From contig DYKB01000012.1 of assembly GCA_020722815.1 (NCBI GenBank), forward strand, positions 1 through 64,000: a stretch of 64,000 bases of DNA. The letters run 5' to 3'. Below, in pieces: positions 7,831-16,374 of the stretch (positions within the stretch are counted from its first letter, which is position 1; every line of letters begins with the position of its first letter). Both the position numbers and the translations under genes were made by a program. Origin of the DNA: Caldithrix sp. (GTDB lineage: Bacteria > Zhuqueibacterota > Zhuqueibacteria > Thermofontimicrobiales > Sulfurfontimicrobiaceae). The notes below the pieces were generated by a model that worked only from the letters and a program-made list of their open reading frames with translations, had not been told where the DNA came from and did not search any database.

Positions 7831-8442
7831 TCATTTTCTTCCGAATTTAGGCACGTACCTTCCCACCTGACTTTGATAATTTTTATAAGCTTCCCCATAT
7901 ATTTTCAACAGCTTTTGTTCCTCTTCCAGGGTATGGCCATAGATAACCACCCAGGTGTAGATCAATAAAATCACCGTTATCAGATTAGGAACAATCAGAA
8001 AACTCCCCAGCGACATGGCCAGGAAAGCCAGATAGCCCGGATGCCGTATATAGCCATAAATACCGCTGGTAACCAGTTTCGGGGTTTCATTTGAATGAAG
8101 CCCGGCTTTGATTGATTTTCCGACTGAAATTGTAAAAAAAATGTTCAACAGAAATGCGAAACACATTATGATCATCGCGAATATTTTTATCCATGCCATA
8201 TCAATAAAATGGAATTTCAAGACCCATTCAATGAAATTGTAATGAAAAAAGAAGATGAAAATGACGACGGTCCACCCGGCGAATGCCAATCCAAAAAATG
8301 CCGCCCATCGAGCATTTATACCAAATTTCTTTCTGGCGGATCGTTCATGTTTTTCTTCCACCTTGCCATAAGTCAGGAAATAGTAGGTCCAGAAGGCAAT
8401 GATCCAGACCATGAGGAATACCTGCGCGTAAGTGAATTGCAT
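7831..8442 (-). CDS. Isoprenylcysteine carboxyl methyltransferase-like membrane protein
   Basis: About 203 residues with several membrane segments and the C-terminal signature of the ICMT/phospholipid methyltransferase superfamily: SGIYGYIRHPGYLA followed by a segment ending in EEEQKLLKIYGEAYKNYQ. These residues bind S-adenosylmethionine and the acceptor in related enzymes. Bacterial members methylate lipids or are of unknown substrate. A longer frame begins at 8472, but the ATG at 8442 has a good ribosome site (GAAAGGATAG, 4 bases before it), so I choose that start. No functional link to its neighbours is apparent. Confidence 0.85.
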   Translation of the reverse strand: MQFTYAQVFLMVWIIAFWTYYFLTYGKVEEKHERSARKKFGINARWAAFFGLAFAGWTVVIFIFFFHYNFIEWVLKFHFIDMAWIKIFAMIIMCFAFLLNIFFTISVGKSIKAGLHSNETPKLVTSGIYGYIRHPGYLAFLAMSLGSFLIVPNLITVILLIYTWVVIYGHTLEEEQKLLKIYGEAYKNYQSQVGRYVPKFGRK

Positions 8443-8599
8443 GTTTCTATCCTTTCGTGAGAGCAAACGCAAAATTGTTTTTTTTAAGTTAAACTGGATT
8501 ACTCATAAATTTTACCACAAAGGCACGAAGATATCAAGAAAAGAATACGTTACAGAGTAGAATATATTTTAGGTTGATTTTCCTTCCTTTTTCAAAACT

Positions 8600-8735
8600 C
8601 CTGAAATTTTAAGTTAAACATTTTTTCTTCGGTGAAGTCATTTTCAACGGGAAATTGACTCACGCTCTATCTCCCGGTTTTCAAAAAGCGAAAATGGGGG
8701 AGAGAACCGGGCGTTCTGCCCTCAATCGTCTTGCC
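8600..8735. repeat. Partial E4 element
   Basis: It starts with CTGAAATTTTAAGTTAAAC and TTCTTCGGTGAAGTC and continues through a GGGAAATTGACTC block and an ATCTCCCGGTTTTCAAAAAG fold, matching the left half of the E4 element at 62050. A full right end is not seen. Confidence 0.6.
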
Positions 8736-8784
8736 TTTTTAAAAAGAATAATGTCAAAATAATTATTTTCAAAACTATTAATAC

Positions 8785-8891
8785 GTAATGACGCCGGTTC
8801 AAGGTTTCATAATTTCCGAAGCTGGATTAAGAAATATTCAAAACGAAGGATTTCTGACCCTGAACCCGGAATCAGCCAACCAGAGTCGTTA
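8785..8891. repeat. Dispersed repeat R6, copy c
   Basis: A diverged copy: GGTTCAAGGTTTCATAATTTCC, AGAAATATTCAAAACGAAGG, CCCTGAACCCGGAATCAGCC, with outer ends degenerated to ACGCCGGTT / AACCAGAGTCG. Together with the partial E4 it occupies much of 8443-9086; the rest looks empty. Confidence 0.6.
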
Positions 8892-9086
8892 CGATTTATT
8901 GAATAAAAATATCCGCGCAAAAATATCCGTTTAAAATTCAGACTTTCGAATTTTTTAAATTGAAATTCCTCAATTATCCTGAATTGCAGAAAAGGTACTG
9001 AAAGTCTTATCACTGATTTTATAAAAGGATACGGCTATCAATAACAAATCACTAAAATTCAAATCGTAATGATCCTGTCATAATCA

Positions 9087-11747
9087 TTAAGTAAATTTTA
9101 AATCCAACTTGAATTTCTGACCTCCCATTAATTGATAAACTTTTGTTCCCGGGAGAGTCGATTTTCCGGATAGTGTCAATTTAACTTCTTCTTTATCAGA
9201 CAAAATCAGTTCGCCAATTGTATTCTGCGGCGTTTCAATCATGATTTTTCGATTACCAGGCAGACCTTTTGACTGGAAAACGATTGGGCCGCGGACGGTA
9301 TGCGCAATGGCGTTTATTTCCTTTAAGTCGCCCAATTGCGGCCAGAGCTGATAAGTTTGAAAACCCGGCGTTTTCGGCATCAGGCCAATAATGTTCATAT
9401 AAAATACATAAAGCGGAACAACAGGACAATGGCTCCACTGCGAGCCGGAATCTGGCCGGGCCTCCCAATCTTCCTGCAAAGTATTGTTGAGATGAACCGA
9501 TTGCATGGCATTCCAACGGGTGCGGAACTCATTGAGAACCACATCAATCCGCTGTCCTTTCGCCAGCGCCCAGAGTCGCCAGTTTGCATTGGCGGGGTAG
9601 GAGAGACCCATTTCTGGCGGACAATTGGCCAGCACTTCAAGTGATGCTTTCATCTGATTTTGAGGACATTGATCGAATAAAATCGCAGTCGCCAGGGAAC
9701 GATCACACATCCGGGGCGCATGTTCTTCAGCATACCAGGGAAGATTATTGATATAAATGCCCAATTCATTACTCCAGAACGCTTTTTGAATCGCCTGAAG
9801 CAGTTCCTGGCCAAAATTAAGTGCTTTCTTTTTCCACAACGTTTCACCAAAAGCTTCACAAAGCGGGGCAAATGCATGCATCACCATGGCGGCGGCATAT
9901 AAATTAAAAGCGCACTGTTTATGCCGTGTTTTTTGATAGGCGGCATGATCAATCCAGACGGCTGGTATGCCAATATTTTCGACCGGCAGCAATCCATTTT
10001 CCTGTCTAATCTTTTGCAAGTACTGAAAAAAACGAATCAATCGTGGAAAAACTTCTTTTAGTGCCGTCAAATCGCCAGTATAAAGGTAATGATAATAGCA
10101 ATCGAAATTAAAACCAACACTATGATCGAGTAACGGTCCCCACGGCGTGAGTTGAAGTTGACGCTCCATCAGTCGGGCTAAGCGATCATACGCCGGCCAG
10201 CAATCCAGAAAGTAACCATCCTGCGTGAGGCCCTGACTGAAAGTGTTGAGAAATCGCGCTGGCTGACGAAATTCGCCATAGGTATTCCAGATAGCATGTA
10301 ATTGATGCCCACAATCACCGCTATATTGCTGACGTTCCCGTCCCATTCCGTCAACTATCGTCTCTTGTGCCGAATTGTTTAAAGTATTAATTGCAGCATT
10401 CAACAGCTTTTGAAGCGTCGGATCAGCGCAGGAAATTTGTACCGGATTGGGCCAGGGAAAGATTCTGCGGCGAAGTCCCACCTGAGAAACGGTGACTTTT
10501 CCTTTTGCATTATGAATATGCAATTGCAGCCAGCGTAGGCTTTCAAAATCAAATGTCTCAAAATGATTTACGCCTGGTTTGCAAATAAATCGCGCCCAGG
10601 AGTGATGATGAGTATTGAGTAATGCGGGACCGCCCACTTCATGCGCTTCCTGAATCATCAGCTCAACAATCGTTCCCCCAGGTGCATCGATGGTGAAATA
10701 AGGCCAGCCAACAATCTGTTCCTTAAATTCAAACGTCAACGCCGCTGCCTGCGAAGCTTCCATCTGAATTTCCCAGGTATTGGAATTCACTTCAGTTGCG
10801 GCCGGCGTCCGGTCAACTTCGAAAGCATTGGGTGTGACAAATTCAAAATACTCAGTAGCCGGACGAATCCATTTAATCCACATCGATTCGGCGAGTTTGA
10901 CCGCGGGAACCATGATTTCTTTCATAAAAGGTACAGAACGGGGGCGAATGGCGGTGTTATTTCGGTCGCCGGAAATATCAAAGAGATATTCACTATAATT
11001 TGCACCAAGCGAAGGCCGATCTGCCGGGCAGTCGAGTACCATGGCTGGAAGCCAATCCTCATTGGTGATGAAGTCCGGTTCAGTCCAGCCGTAAGGATAG
11101 ACGCGCGCATCAAATTCTTCCTGGAGTGCACGGACGTACCAGCGTTTATAATGCCCCGGTTGCCAACTACGTGCCAGTTGGACCTGCCAGGAAGAATCAG
11201 AAATAATTTGCTGTTTCTGGCCATTGGCAAATTCAATATCGAGCAGAAAGATAAATCCTGGTTTACCAATCGGCCAGGTGCCATCGCCCTGGCCATAAAA
11301 CAGAACCTGTGCGCCAATTATATTTTTACCCTGTTTAAGTTGCTGACTCAAATCCAGCGGATCAGCTTCAACCCAGCGTGGATCACAGGGCGCCGGTCCC
11401 CATTGCATTCGCTTTCCATTTATTGCGAGGAGATACCGGCTATCCGCAACTATCCAGCCGGTCGCTTGAATTGGGACTTCACTTAAAGTAATTTCTTTAC
11501 GAAAGAGGAAAAAGGAATTTTGTAGCGTTCTGCGGGATGGATACCAGATCCATTTCGCTGGCGATAAATCCAGCGATTTCAGGTTGTTGGTAAAATCGAG
11601 TTCATGGTTTGAATGGGTCATCGTTGTCTCTTGAGCAAAAAGTTCATGATGCGTAAATTGATTAAATATAATAATCGATGATGCATGATAAGCGCAATTT
11701 TTAAAAAAATCGCGGCGGGTGATTGGAGATGATGATTTTTGATTCAT
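9087..11747 (-). CDS. Alpha-L-rhamnosidase-like glycosidase (six-hairpin, GH78-type)
   Basis: An 886-residue exported enzyme. The N-terminus TRRDFFKNCAYHASS is a Tat signal. N-terminal beta-domains (about 50-430), including a jelly-roll region with the WIVADSRYLLAINGKR segment, precede an (alpha/alpha)6 barrel. The motif DGMGRERQQYSGDCGHQ near residue 465 matches the GH78 region that carries a catalytic acid. It would release terminal alpha-L-rhamnose from glycans or glycosides in the periplasm. It lies between two sulfatases on the same strand, which fits breakdown of sulfated rhamnose-containing polymers such as ulvan-like material. A weak promoter-like TTGCAA, 17 bp, TTTAAT lies just upstream (11792-11820). 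Family is fairly sure; substrate is inference. Confidence 0.85.
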   Translation of the reverse strand: MNQKSSSPITRRDFFKNCAYHASSIIIFNQFTHHELFAQETTMTHSNHELDFTNNLKSLDLSPAKWIWYPSRRTLQNSFFLFRKEITLSEVPIQATGWIVADSRYLLAINGKRMQWGPAPCDPRWVEADPLDLSQQLKQGKNIIGAQVLFYGQGDGTWPIGKPGFIFLLDIEFANGQKQQIISDSSWQVQLARSWQPGHYKRWYVRALQEEFDARVYPYGWTEPDFITNEDWLPAMVLDCPADRPSLGANYSEYLFDISGDRNNTAIRPRSVPFMKEIMVPAVKLAESMWIKWIRPATEYFEFVTPNAFEVDRTPAATEVNSNTWEIQMEASQAAALTFEFKEQIVGWPYFTIDAPGGTIVELMIQEAHEVGGPALLNTHHHSWARFICKPGVNHFETFDFESLRWLQLHIHNAKGKVTVSQVGLRRRIFPWPNPVQISCADPTLQKLLNAAINTLNNSAQETIVDGMGRERQQYSGDCGHQLHAIWNTYGEFRQPARFLNTFSQGLTQDGYFLDCWPAYDRLARLMERQLQLTPWGPLLDHSVGFNFDCYYHYLYTGDLTALKEVFPRLIRFFQYLQKIRQENGLLPVENIGIPAVWIDHAAYQKTRHKQCAFNLYAAAMVMHAFAPLCEAFGETLWKKKALNFGQELLQAIQKAFWSNELGIYINNLPWYAEEHAPRMCDRSLATAILFDQCPQNQMKASLEVLANCPPEMGLSYPANANWRLWALAKGQRIDVVLNEFRTRWNAMQSVHLNNTLQEDWEARPDSGSQWSHCPVVPLYVFYMNIIGLMPKTPGFQTYQLWPQLGDLKEINAIAHTVRGPIVFQSKGLPGNRKIMIETPQNTIGELILSDKEEVKLTLSGKSTLPGTKVYQLMGGQKFKLDLKFT

Positions 11748-11854
11748 AAGATTACCGTTTGTCTTTTTTTAAATGGCAGCATGATAATTTTATTAAAGCA
11801 AGCAAATCGTTTATTTGCAAGACTTGTGGTTATTTTTTCGGACCGATGCTAGCT

Positions 11855-12018
11855 AGTGTCGGTTCGAAAACACCCAGGAACAGTTACCGCGAGGCGTTTC
11901 TTTCGATGAGTCCAGGACAGGTTTTGTGACAAAGCCATCTTCGTTGGTATCACAGGAGATTGCTTCGGCAAAAAACGCCTCGCAATGACAGGTCCTGATA
12001 TTTTCGGACAGACACTAA
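11855..12018. repeat. R1 repeat, copy b
   Basis: Left end AGTGTCGGTTCGAAAA, right end TTTTCGGACAGACACTAAAT, inner GCAAAAAACGCCTCGCAATG. The left half is diverged and carries GAGTCCAGGACAGGTTTTGT. It lies between the rhamnosidase start and the sulfatase stop. Confidence 0.7.
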
Positions 12019-12039
12019 ATAACCGCAAGAAATATCAGC

Positions 12040-13455
12040 TTAATTCTGCCCAATTCGTTTAACAAGCTGATTTTCTCCCGGAACCAGATTCGCCTGATGT
12101 TTCGCCACTTCCTGGCGCAGATCAGCAATAATATCAGGATGTTTATCGGCAATATTGTATTTTTCACCCGGATCAACCCCCAGATCATAGAGTAATGGCG
12201 GTTCGTGCGTATATTTTGTCTGATCGCCAACGTAGGATATCTGCGTAAAGAAATGGGCTTTATAGTTTCCTTTACGAATGGCATAAAGCTGCGTGCCGCG
12301 ATAGAAAAACATTATATCGCGTGGTGATTTCTTTGCTTCGGTGAGCGTTGGACTGATATCGAAGCCGTCCATAATGCGATCACCTGGTATTTCGATACCG
12401 GCCAATTTGCAAAAAGTCGGAAAAAGATCCATGGTAGCGCCTATATCGGCGACCACACCGGGTTTAATCGTCCCCGGCCAGCGAAAAATAGTGGGCTCGC
12501 GCATACCACCTTCAAAAGTACACCCTTTGCCCTCACGCAAGAGGCCGGCAGAACCCCCCAGTTCGTTAAATGACAACCAGGGTCCATTATCCGAAGTAAA
12601 GACAACCAGCGTATTTTCATCAATCTTTTCATCTTTCAGTGTCTGTAGAATCTGTCCAACACCAGAATCGATTTCTTCCACCACATCGCCGTAAAGCCCG
12701 CGCAAACTTATATCCGCAAAATCATCGGAAACAAAAAGCGGTACATGCGGTAAGTTATGAGCAAGATAGACAAAGAAGGGCTTGTCTTTATTGGATTTGA
12801 TAAATTTAATTGTTTCCTCAGTATACCGTTTCGTAATAGTATTTTGATTCGCCGGCCGTTCAATTATCGCTTCATTCCGCATTAAGGGAACGTTCCAAAA
12901 CTCGCGCTTCTGCTCGGCAAAAGCTTCCCGACCTTTCCCGCCAACACGGTCCATATCATTGCTGTAAGGGATACCGAAATAATAATCAAATCCGTGACGA
13001 GTGGGTAAATATTGGGGAAGATGTCCCAAATGCCATTTTCCGACACAGGCGGTGGCATAACCGGCATTTTTCAAGGCGCGGGCAATCGTGATTTCAGATT
13101 GCGGCAATCCGCCGGCTGAATCGGGAAAGAGCACCCGGTGCTTATCATCACACATCCCGGAGCGAATCGGCAAACGACCGGTCATAATTCCGGCCCGGCT
13201 CGGCGTACAAACGCTGGCAGCCGCATAGAAGTTGGTCCATTTCTGTCCTTCCTGTGCCATCCGGTCCAGATTGGGCGTCCGAATAGTTGGATGACCAAAA
13301 ACGCCCAGATCACCATAACCCAAATCGTCACCCAAAATAATGACAAAGTTCGGTCTCGTTTTCGGGGGCGGCGTAATAGCAAAAAGCGGCAAACTGGTGA
13401 GTGCAAGCAGGGCTGAACCCGCACCGGCGGTTTTCAAAAAATTTCGACGATCCAT
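12040..13455 (-). CDS. Tat-exported sulfatase (N-acetylgalactosamine-6-sulfatase/arylsulfatase type)
   Basis: A 471-residue sulfatase from the ATG at 13455, which follows GAAAGGGAAA; the longer frame from 13542 would precede the signal and is rejected. The Tat signal is DRRNFLKTAGAGSALLAL. Metal ligands are in LGDDLGYGD, and CTPSR at 83-87 holds the formylglycine Cys. Later motifs HLPHVPLF, TSDNGPW and a GKGCTFEGGMREP segment are typical of arylsulfatase A/GALNS-like enzymes. It would remove sulfate from sugars in the periplasm and probably works with the neighbouring rhamnosidase. A promoter TTGAAA, 17 bp, TATATT lies about 140 bp upstream. Confidence 0.93.
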   Translation of the reverse strand: MDRRNFLKTAGAGSALLALTSLPLFAITPPPKTRPNFVIILGDDLGYGDLGVFGHPTIRTPNLDRMAQEGQKWTNFYAAASVCTPSRAGIMTGRLPIRSGMCDDKHRVLFPDSAGGLPQSEITIARALKNAGYATACVGKWHLGHLPQYLPTRHGFDYYFGIPYSNDMDRVGGKGREAFAEQKREFWNVPLMRNEAIIERPANQNTITKRYTEETIKFIKSNKDKPFFVYLAHNLPHVPLFVSDDFADISLRGLYGDVVEEIDSGVGQILQTLKDEKIDENTLVVFTSDNGPWLSFNELGGSAGLLREGKGCTFEGGMREPTIFRWPGTIKPGVVADIGATMDLFPTFCKLAGIEIPGDRIMDGFDISPTLTEAKKSPRDIMFFYRGTQLYAIRKGNYKAHFFTQISYVGDQTKYTHEPPLLYDLGVDPGEKYNIADKHPDIIADLRQEVAKHQANLVPGENQLVKRIGQN

Positions 13456-13592
13456 TTTTTCCCTTTCGTTATTATTTCCAAATAAAAATAAGGAACACCA
13501 TGTTTTTACACATTGCATCTGCAGTGCATAACGGCGCTGCATACTGAATCATTTCAAGCGTAAGTGTCTAAGTTTTGTTTTTGCCAGTCGTT

Positions 13593-13621
13593 AATATAAA
13601 TTTCTAATTTGTGATTTTCAA
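13593..13621 (-). promoter_or_regulatory. Predicted sulfatase promoter (TTGAAA, 17 bp, TATATT)
   Basis: Minus-strand TTGAAA (13616-13621), 17 bases, TATATT (13593-13598). It precedes the sulfatase start at 13455 by about 138 bases. Confidence 0.55.
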
Positions 13622-13824
13622 GGTTAAAATAAAAAAAATTCGTTACCGCCTCAATAATTTATGCCAGCATGAAGTTTTCGCTCAGTGATATCGAATGCGG
13701 CGCGATCGGATTTAATAGATTATAAACATATCAAAATAAATAGAACCCAAGAAACATAGATGGCATGGATTTGCACAGATTAAAAATGACAGTAACACAT
13801 AAAAAAATGAAAGTCAAAATAATT

Positions 13825-13986
13825 AGTGTCTGTCCGCAAAAGCCGCCGGTACTGTCATTGCGAGGAGCGTTTTTGGCGACGAAGCAATCTCAGCCGTTCT
13901 ATGAGGGGATTGCGAGCCTAAAAAACAGGCTTCAGCAAAAAACGCCTCGCAATGTCAGGGTTTTGAATTTTCGGACAGACTCTAAT
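13825..13986. repeat. R1 repeat, copy c (best-preserved)
   Basis: Left AGTGTCTGTCCGCAAAAG, right TTTTCGGACAGACTCTAATT. Interior CTGTCATTGCGAGGAGCG, GGCGACGAAGCAATCTC, GGGGATTGCGAGCC, CAAAAAACGCCTCGCAATG. The whole element is about 160 bp and roughly self-complementary. The flanks 13456-13824 and 13987-14235 carry no gene I can see. Confidence 0.8.
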
Positions 13987-14239
13987 TAAAAGCAAAAGGT
14001 AAGACTTTTGAACAAGACGGCACTAAAATCCAGTAAATTCTGTTAGGCTTTCCTGCTATTAAAAAAAATCGGTTTGTCCATAATCGTTTTGTCCTGAAAT
14101 TATCTTGTCTCTACCAAAAAAAAAATGATTCTTAGAAAAAAAAACTTGAAATACATTGTTTATTTCATTAACATAGGTGATTCCAAAATGGTGCTCGTTT
14201 TGGAAAATGAATTTTATAGACAAAATCCGATCTTGCAAC

Positions 14240-14659
14240 TGTAAACTTTTTTGATTTTGTCAGAACAGGCCCCTCACGATAACCCTCTCCCTCAAGGTAA
14301 GAGAGAATAGCGACACCCTCAACTTTTGGGCTGATCGTGTTCCACATCATATATTGGACATGGGGAGATGGTAAAATGGCGGAGAATGAGAACGAAACCG
14401 GCACCTTTTGAACTCATCCCCCCAACCCCCTTCTCTTGAGAAGAGAAGGGAGAGAAACCGGTTTCTCCCCCCCATCTCTTTTCAAGAGAGGGGGTCGGGG
14501 GGTGAGTTCAAACGAGCGACTGGCAAAAAATTGGCACTTTTTGGCGCTCTATTCCGATTTAACATTTGCTGCCCGTGTCCAGTAACGAGATGCGGGACAC
14601 GATCAGACCTTTGGGAGCGGTTTTGGGTAAGGGGCACAACTGTAAAATAGTGTATGGTA
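14240..14659. repeat. Four-level nested repeat locus (L1 > L2 > L3 > L4)
   Basis: L1: GTAAACTTTTTTGATTTTGT (from 14241) with TGTAAAATAGTGTATGGTA (to 14659). L2: CCCCTCACGATAACCCTCTC (from 14270) with GGTTTTGGGTAAGGGG (to 14634). L3: GGGCTGATCGTGTTCCACAT (from 14328) with GATGCGGGACACGATCAG (to about 14607). L4: TTGAACTCATCCCCCC (from 14408) with GGGGGGTGAGTTCAA (to 14511). Inside L4 are the hairpins CCCTTCTCTTGAGAAGAGAAGGG (14428-14450, shown here only as a landmark) and a second around 14467-14495. The same four levels occur in the same order at 62316-62748. Confidence 0.8.
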
Positions 14660-14703
14660 ATAAAAATGACAACCAATCATCTTATCGTATAGAAAGGAAA
14701 AAT

Positions 14704-15735
14704 ATGTATCCAAAAACAATAAGGAAAATGGTGAACGACGCATATACAGAAGGTCGGAGATTGCTGGCTCCGTTGATGGGGTTTCCTGGCCTGAGAATAA
14801 AAGGGAGTACTGTCAAGCTTGCGCAGCAGAATTATGGGGAGCATTTCAAAATTCTGAGTCTGCTGGTTAAGAAATTCAATCCGGATATTATATTTCCGTT
14901 AATGGATCTTTCGGTTGAAGCGAATGCACTCGGTCGATATACGATATTTCCGAAGCAAGATTCGGCGACAGTTGTAAAAGAACATCTGGAAATTGATGAA
15001 TTAACAATGCAAAAACAAATCAATATTGCCTTTGATACCAGGCTCATGGGGTATGTTGAAACGGTGAAGTTAATGGGCATCGGTCTTCCTCAAGAAGTAC
15101 TCAAAGGTGCTTATGTTACAGGACCCTATTCTTTGGCTGGCTTATTAATGGGAGCTGACGAAGCTGCCATGGCAACAATCATGGATCCTGATAAGCTGAC
15201 TACACTTTGCGAATTTACTACCGAAAAAATTCAGGAATACATAAGATTACTAATTGGAGCCGGTGCAGAGGTTATTTGTATTCTGGAACCAAGTGCCGTG
15301 ATGTTGGGGCCAGAACAATTTGAACAATTTTCATCTCGCTTTGTTCGTCACCTTAATGAGAGTTTTAAATATGCCGACGTCGCAATGATTTATCATATTT
15401 GTGGTAATACCACACACCTCATTGAGAAGATGGTCGATTCAAAAGTGGATGCGATAAGTTTGGATTCACCTGAATCGGGAGTTGATCTGCCGAGTGTTGC
15501 CAAACGGGTGAATCGCGAAGTGATAATCATGGGCAATATTAACCCGACTGGTCATATTCTTAATTCTAAACCCGAGATGGTTGAACAAGAGGTGAGGCAA
15601 CTGCTTAAGCGGATGGACCCATATCCAAATTTTATCTTAAGTACCGGCTGTGATTTACCCCAGGAAACACCTTTGGACAATATCAGTGCTTTTATGAATA
15701 CTGGTCGGCAATATCGAATTGGGAATACAATATAG
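14704..15735 (+). CDS. Uroporphyrinogen-decarboxylase-superfamily methyltransferase (MtaA/CmuA-like)
   Basis: A 343-residue UroD-fold protein. The ATG at 14704 follows AGAAAGGAAAAAT and is preferred to the frame opening at 14566, which lies in repeat DNA. The C-terminal half has IYHICGNTTHLIEKM and, later, STGCDLPQETP: the His-x-Cys and Cys that bind zinc in MtaA/MtbA/CmuA-type methylcobamide:thiol methyltransferases. A true haem-pathway UroD would have different active-site residues, so this is probably a corrinoid-dependent methyl transfer protein or a demethylase partner. No corrinoid protein lies beside it. A second UroD-family protein is at 35481. Family certain, reaction inferred. Confidence 0.85.
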   Translation: MYPKTIRKMVNDAYTEGRRLLAPLMGFPGLRIKGSTVKLAQQNYGEHFKILSLLVKKFNPDIIFPLMDLSVEANALGRYTIFPKQDSATVVKEHLEIDELTMQKQINIAFDTRLMGYVETVKLMGIGLPQEVLKGAYVTGPYSLAGLLMGADEAAMATIMDPDKLTTLCEFTTEKIQEYIRLLIGAGAEVICILEPSAVMLGPEQFEQFSSRFVRHLNESFKYADVAMIYHICGNTTHLIEKMVDSKVDAISLDSPESGVDLPSVAKRVNREVIIMGNINPTGHILNSKPEMVEQEVRQLLKRMDPYPNFILSTGCDLPQETPLDNISAFMNTGRQYRIGNTI

Positions 15736-15783
15736 AACTGAAATTAAAAGTAAAGATTTCGGATCGATTATTTTTTTAAAAGA

Positions 15784-16063
15784 TTGTCAGGTTAAGGTGA
15801 TAACAATATGATTTCTAATAACTTATAATTAAATTGCCATGAGCTTTAGCGCGTGTCCGGGAGCTAACCTGGCAAAGGTTTTTGCACAGGAAATGATTAG
15901 ATATAGATTAAAATTTCAATTTCAATCTCAATCTCTATATGATGTTGTTTATAACCTTCGCAAGGTTATTATCGGCCAATTTCCTGGTTCCTGGACAGCC
16001 TCTAAAGCCCATGACGATTCATTTGTTTATTAATAAGTTGCAGCCTTAACCTGACGGCGATGG
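15784..16063. repeat. S1 inverted-repeat element, copy B, with P element inside
   Basis: Outer pair TTGTCAGGTTAAGGTGATAA (from 15784) and CCTTAACCTGACGGCGATGG (to 16063). Inside is the arm ATTGCCATGAGCTTTAGC and its partner TAAAGCCCATGAC; between them, at the palindrome centre, sits the P element (about 15854-15998). Most of the middle seen in copies A and C is absent. Confidence 0.8.
15854..15998. repeat. P element inside S1 copy B
   Basis: Left TGTCCGGGAGCTAACCTGGC and AAAGGTTTTTGC; right AACCTTCGCAAGGTTATTAT and GGTTCCTGGACAG. The ends are inverted. The second copy is at 54796-54933. The AT-rich centre contains runs such as TTTCAATTTCAATCTC. Confidence 0.75.
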
Positions 16064-16184
16064 GTTAATCTGAGGCAGGTTTTGCCAAATCAAAAAATGT
16101 ATATTATTAAAATTAATTTAAATCTTTTTGGATAATTTGCATCTAATTAGATAGGTTAAATTTCATTCATTATTTATATTATTT

Positions 16185-16332
16185 AGTATGTGTCCGTAAA
16201 AGCCTTCGGTACTGTCATTGCAAGGAGCGTTTTTGGCAATGAAGCAATCTCAGCCGTTTGAGGGGATTGCGAGCCTAAAAAACAGGCTTTGGCAAAAAAC
16301 GCCTCGCCATGACAGAATTAGGGACAGACACG
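16185..16332. repeat. R1 repeat, copy d
   Basis: AGTATGTGTCCGTAAAAGCC at the left, GGGACAGACACGAT at the right, with CTGTCATTGCAAGGAGCG, GAAGCAATCTCAGCCG and CAAAAAACGCCTCGCCATG between. It ends about 40 bases before the cytochrome gene. Confidence 0.8.
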
Positions 16333-16374
16333 ATTTAAAAACCAAACCTGTAATTTCAGCGAAAGGCGTTATCC

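Noticed and set aside
10641..11486. Long plus-strand open frame (281 codons) opposite the rhamnosidase
   Set aside because: It is fully antisense to a well-supported glycosidase, and its translation is rich in Arg/Cys/Asn with no recognisable motif. It is a shadow frame.
14566..14703. Extended N-terminus of the UroD-like gene
   Set aside because: The extra 46 codons lie in the nested repeat. The ATG at 14704 has its own ribosome site and matches family length.
15839..16033. 64-codon plus-strand frame inside S1 copy B
   Set aside because: It consists entirely of inverted-repeat DNA (S1 and P arms) and is not conserved in the other S1 copies.
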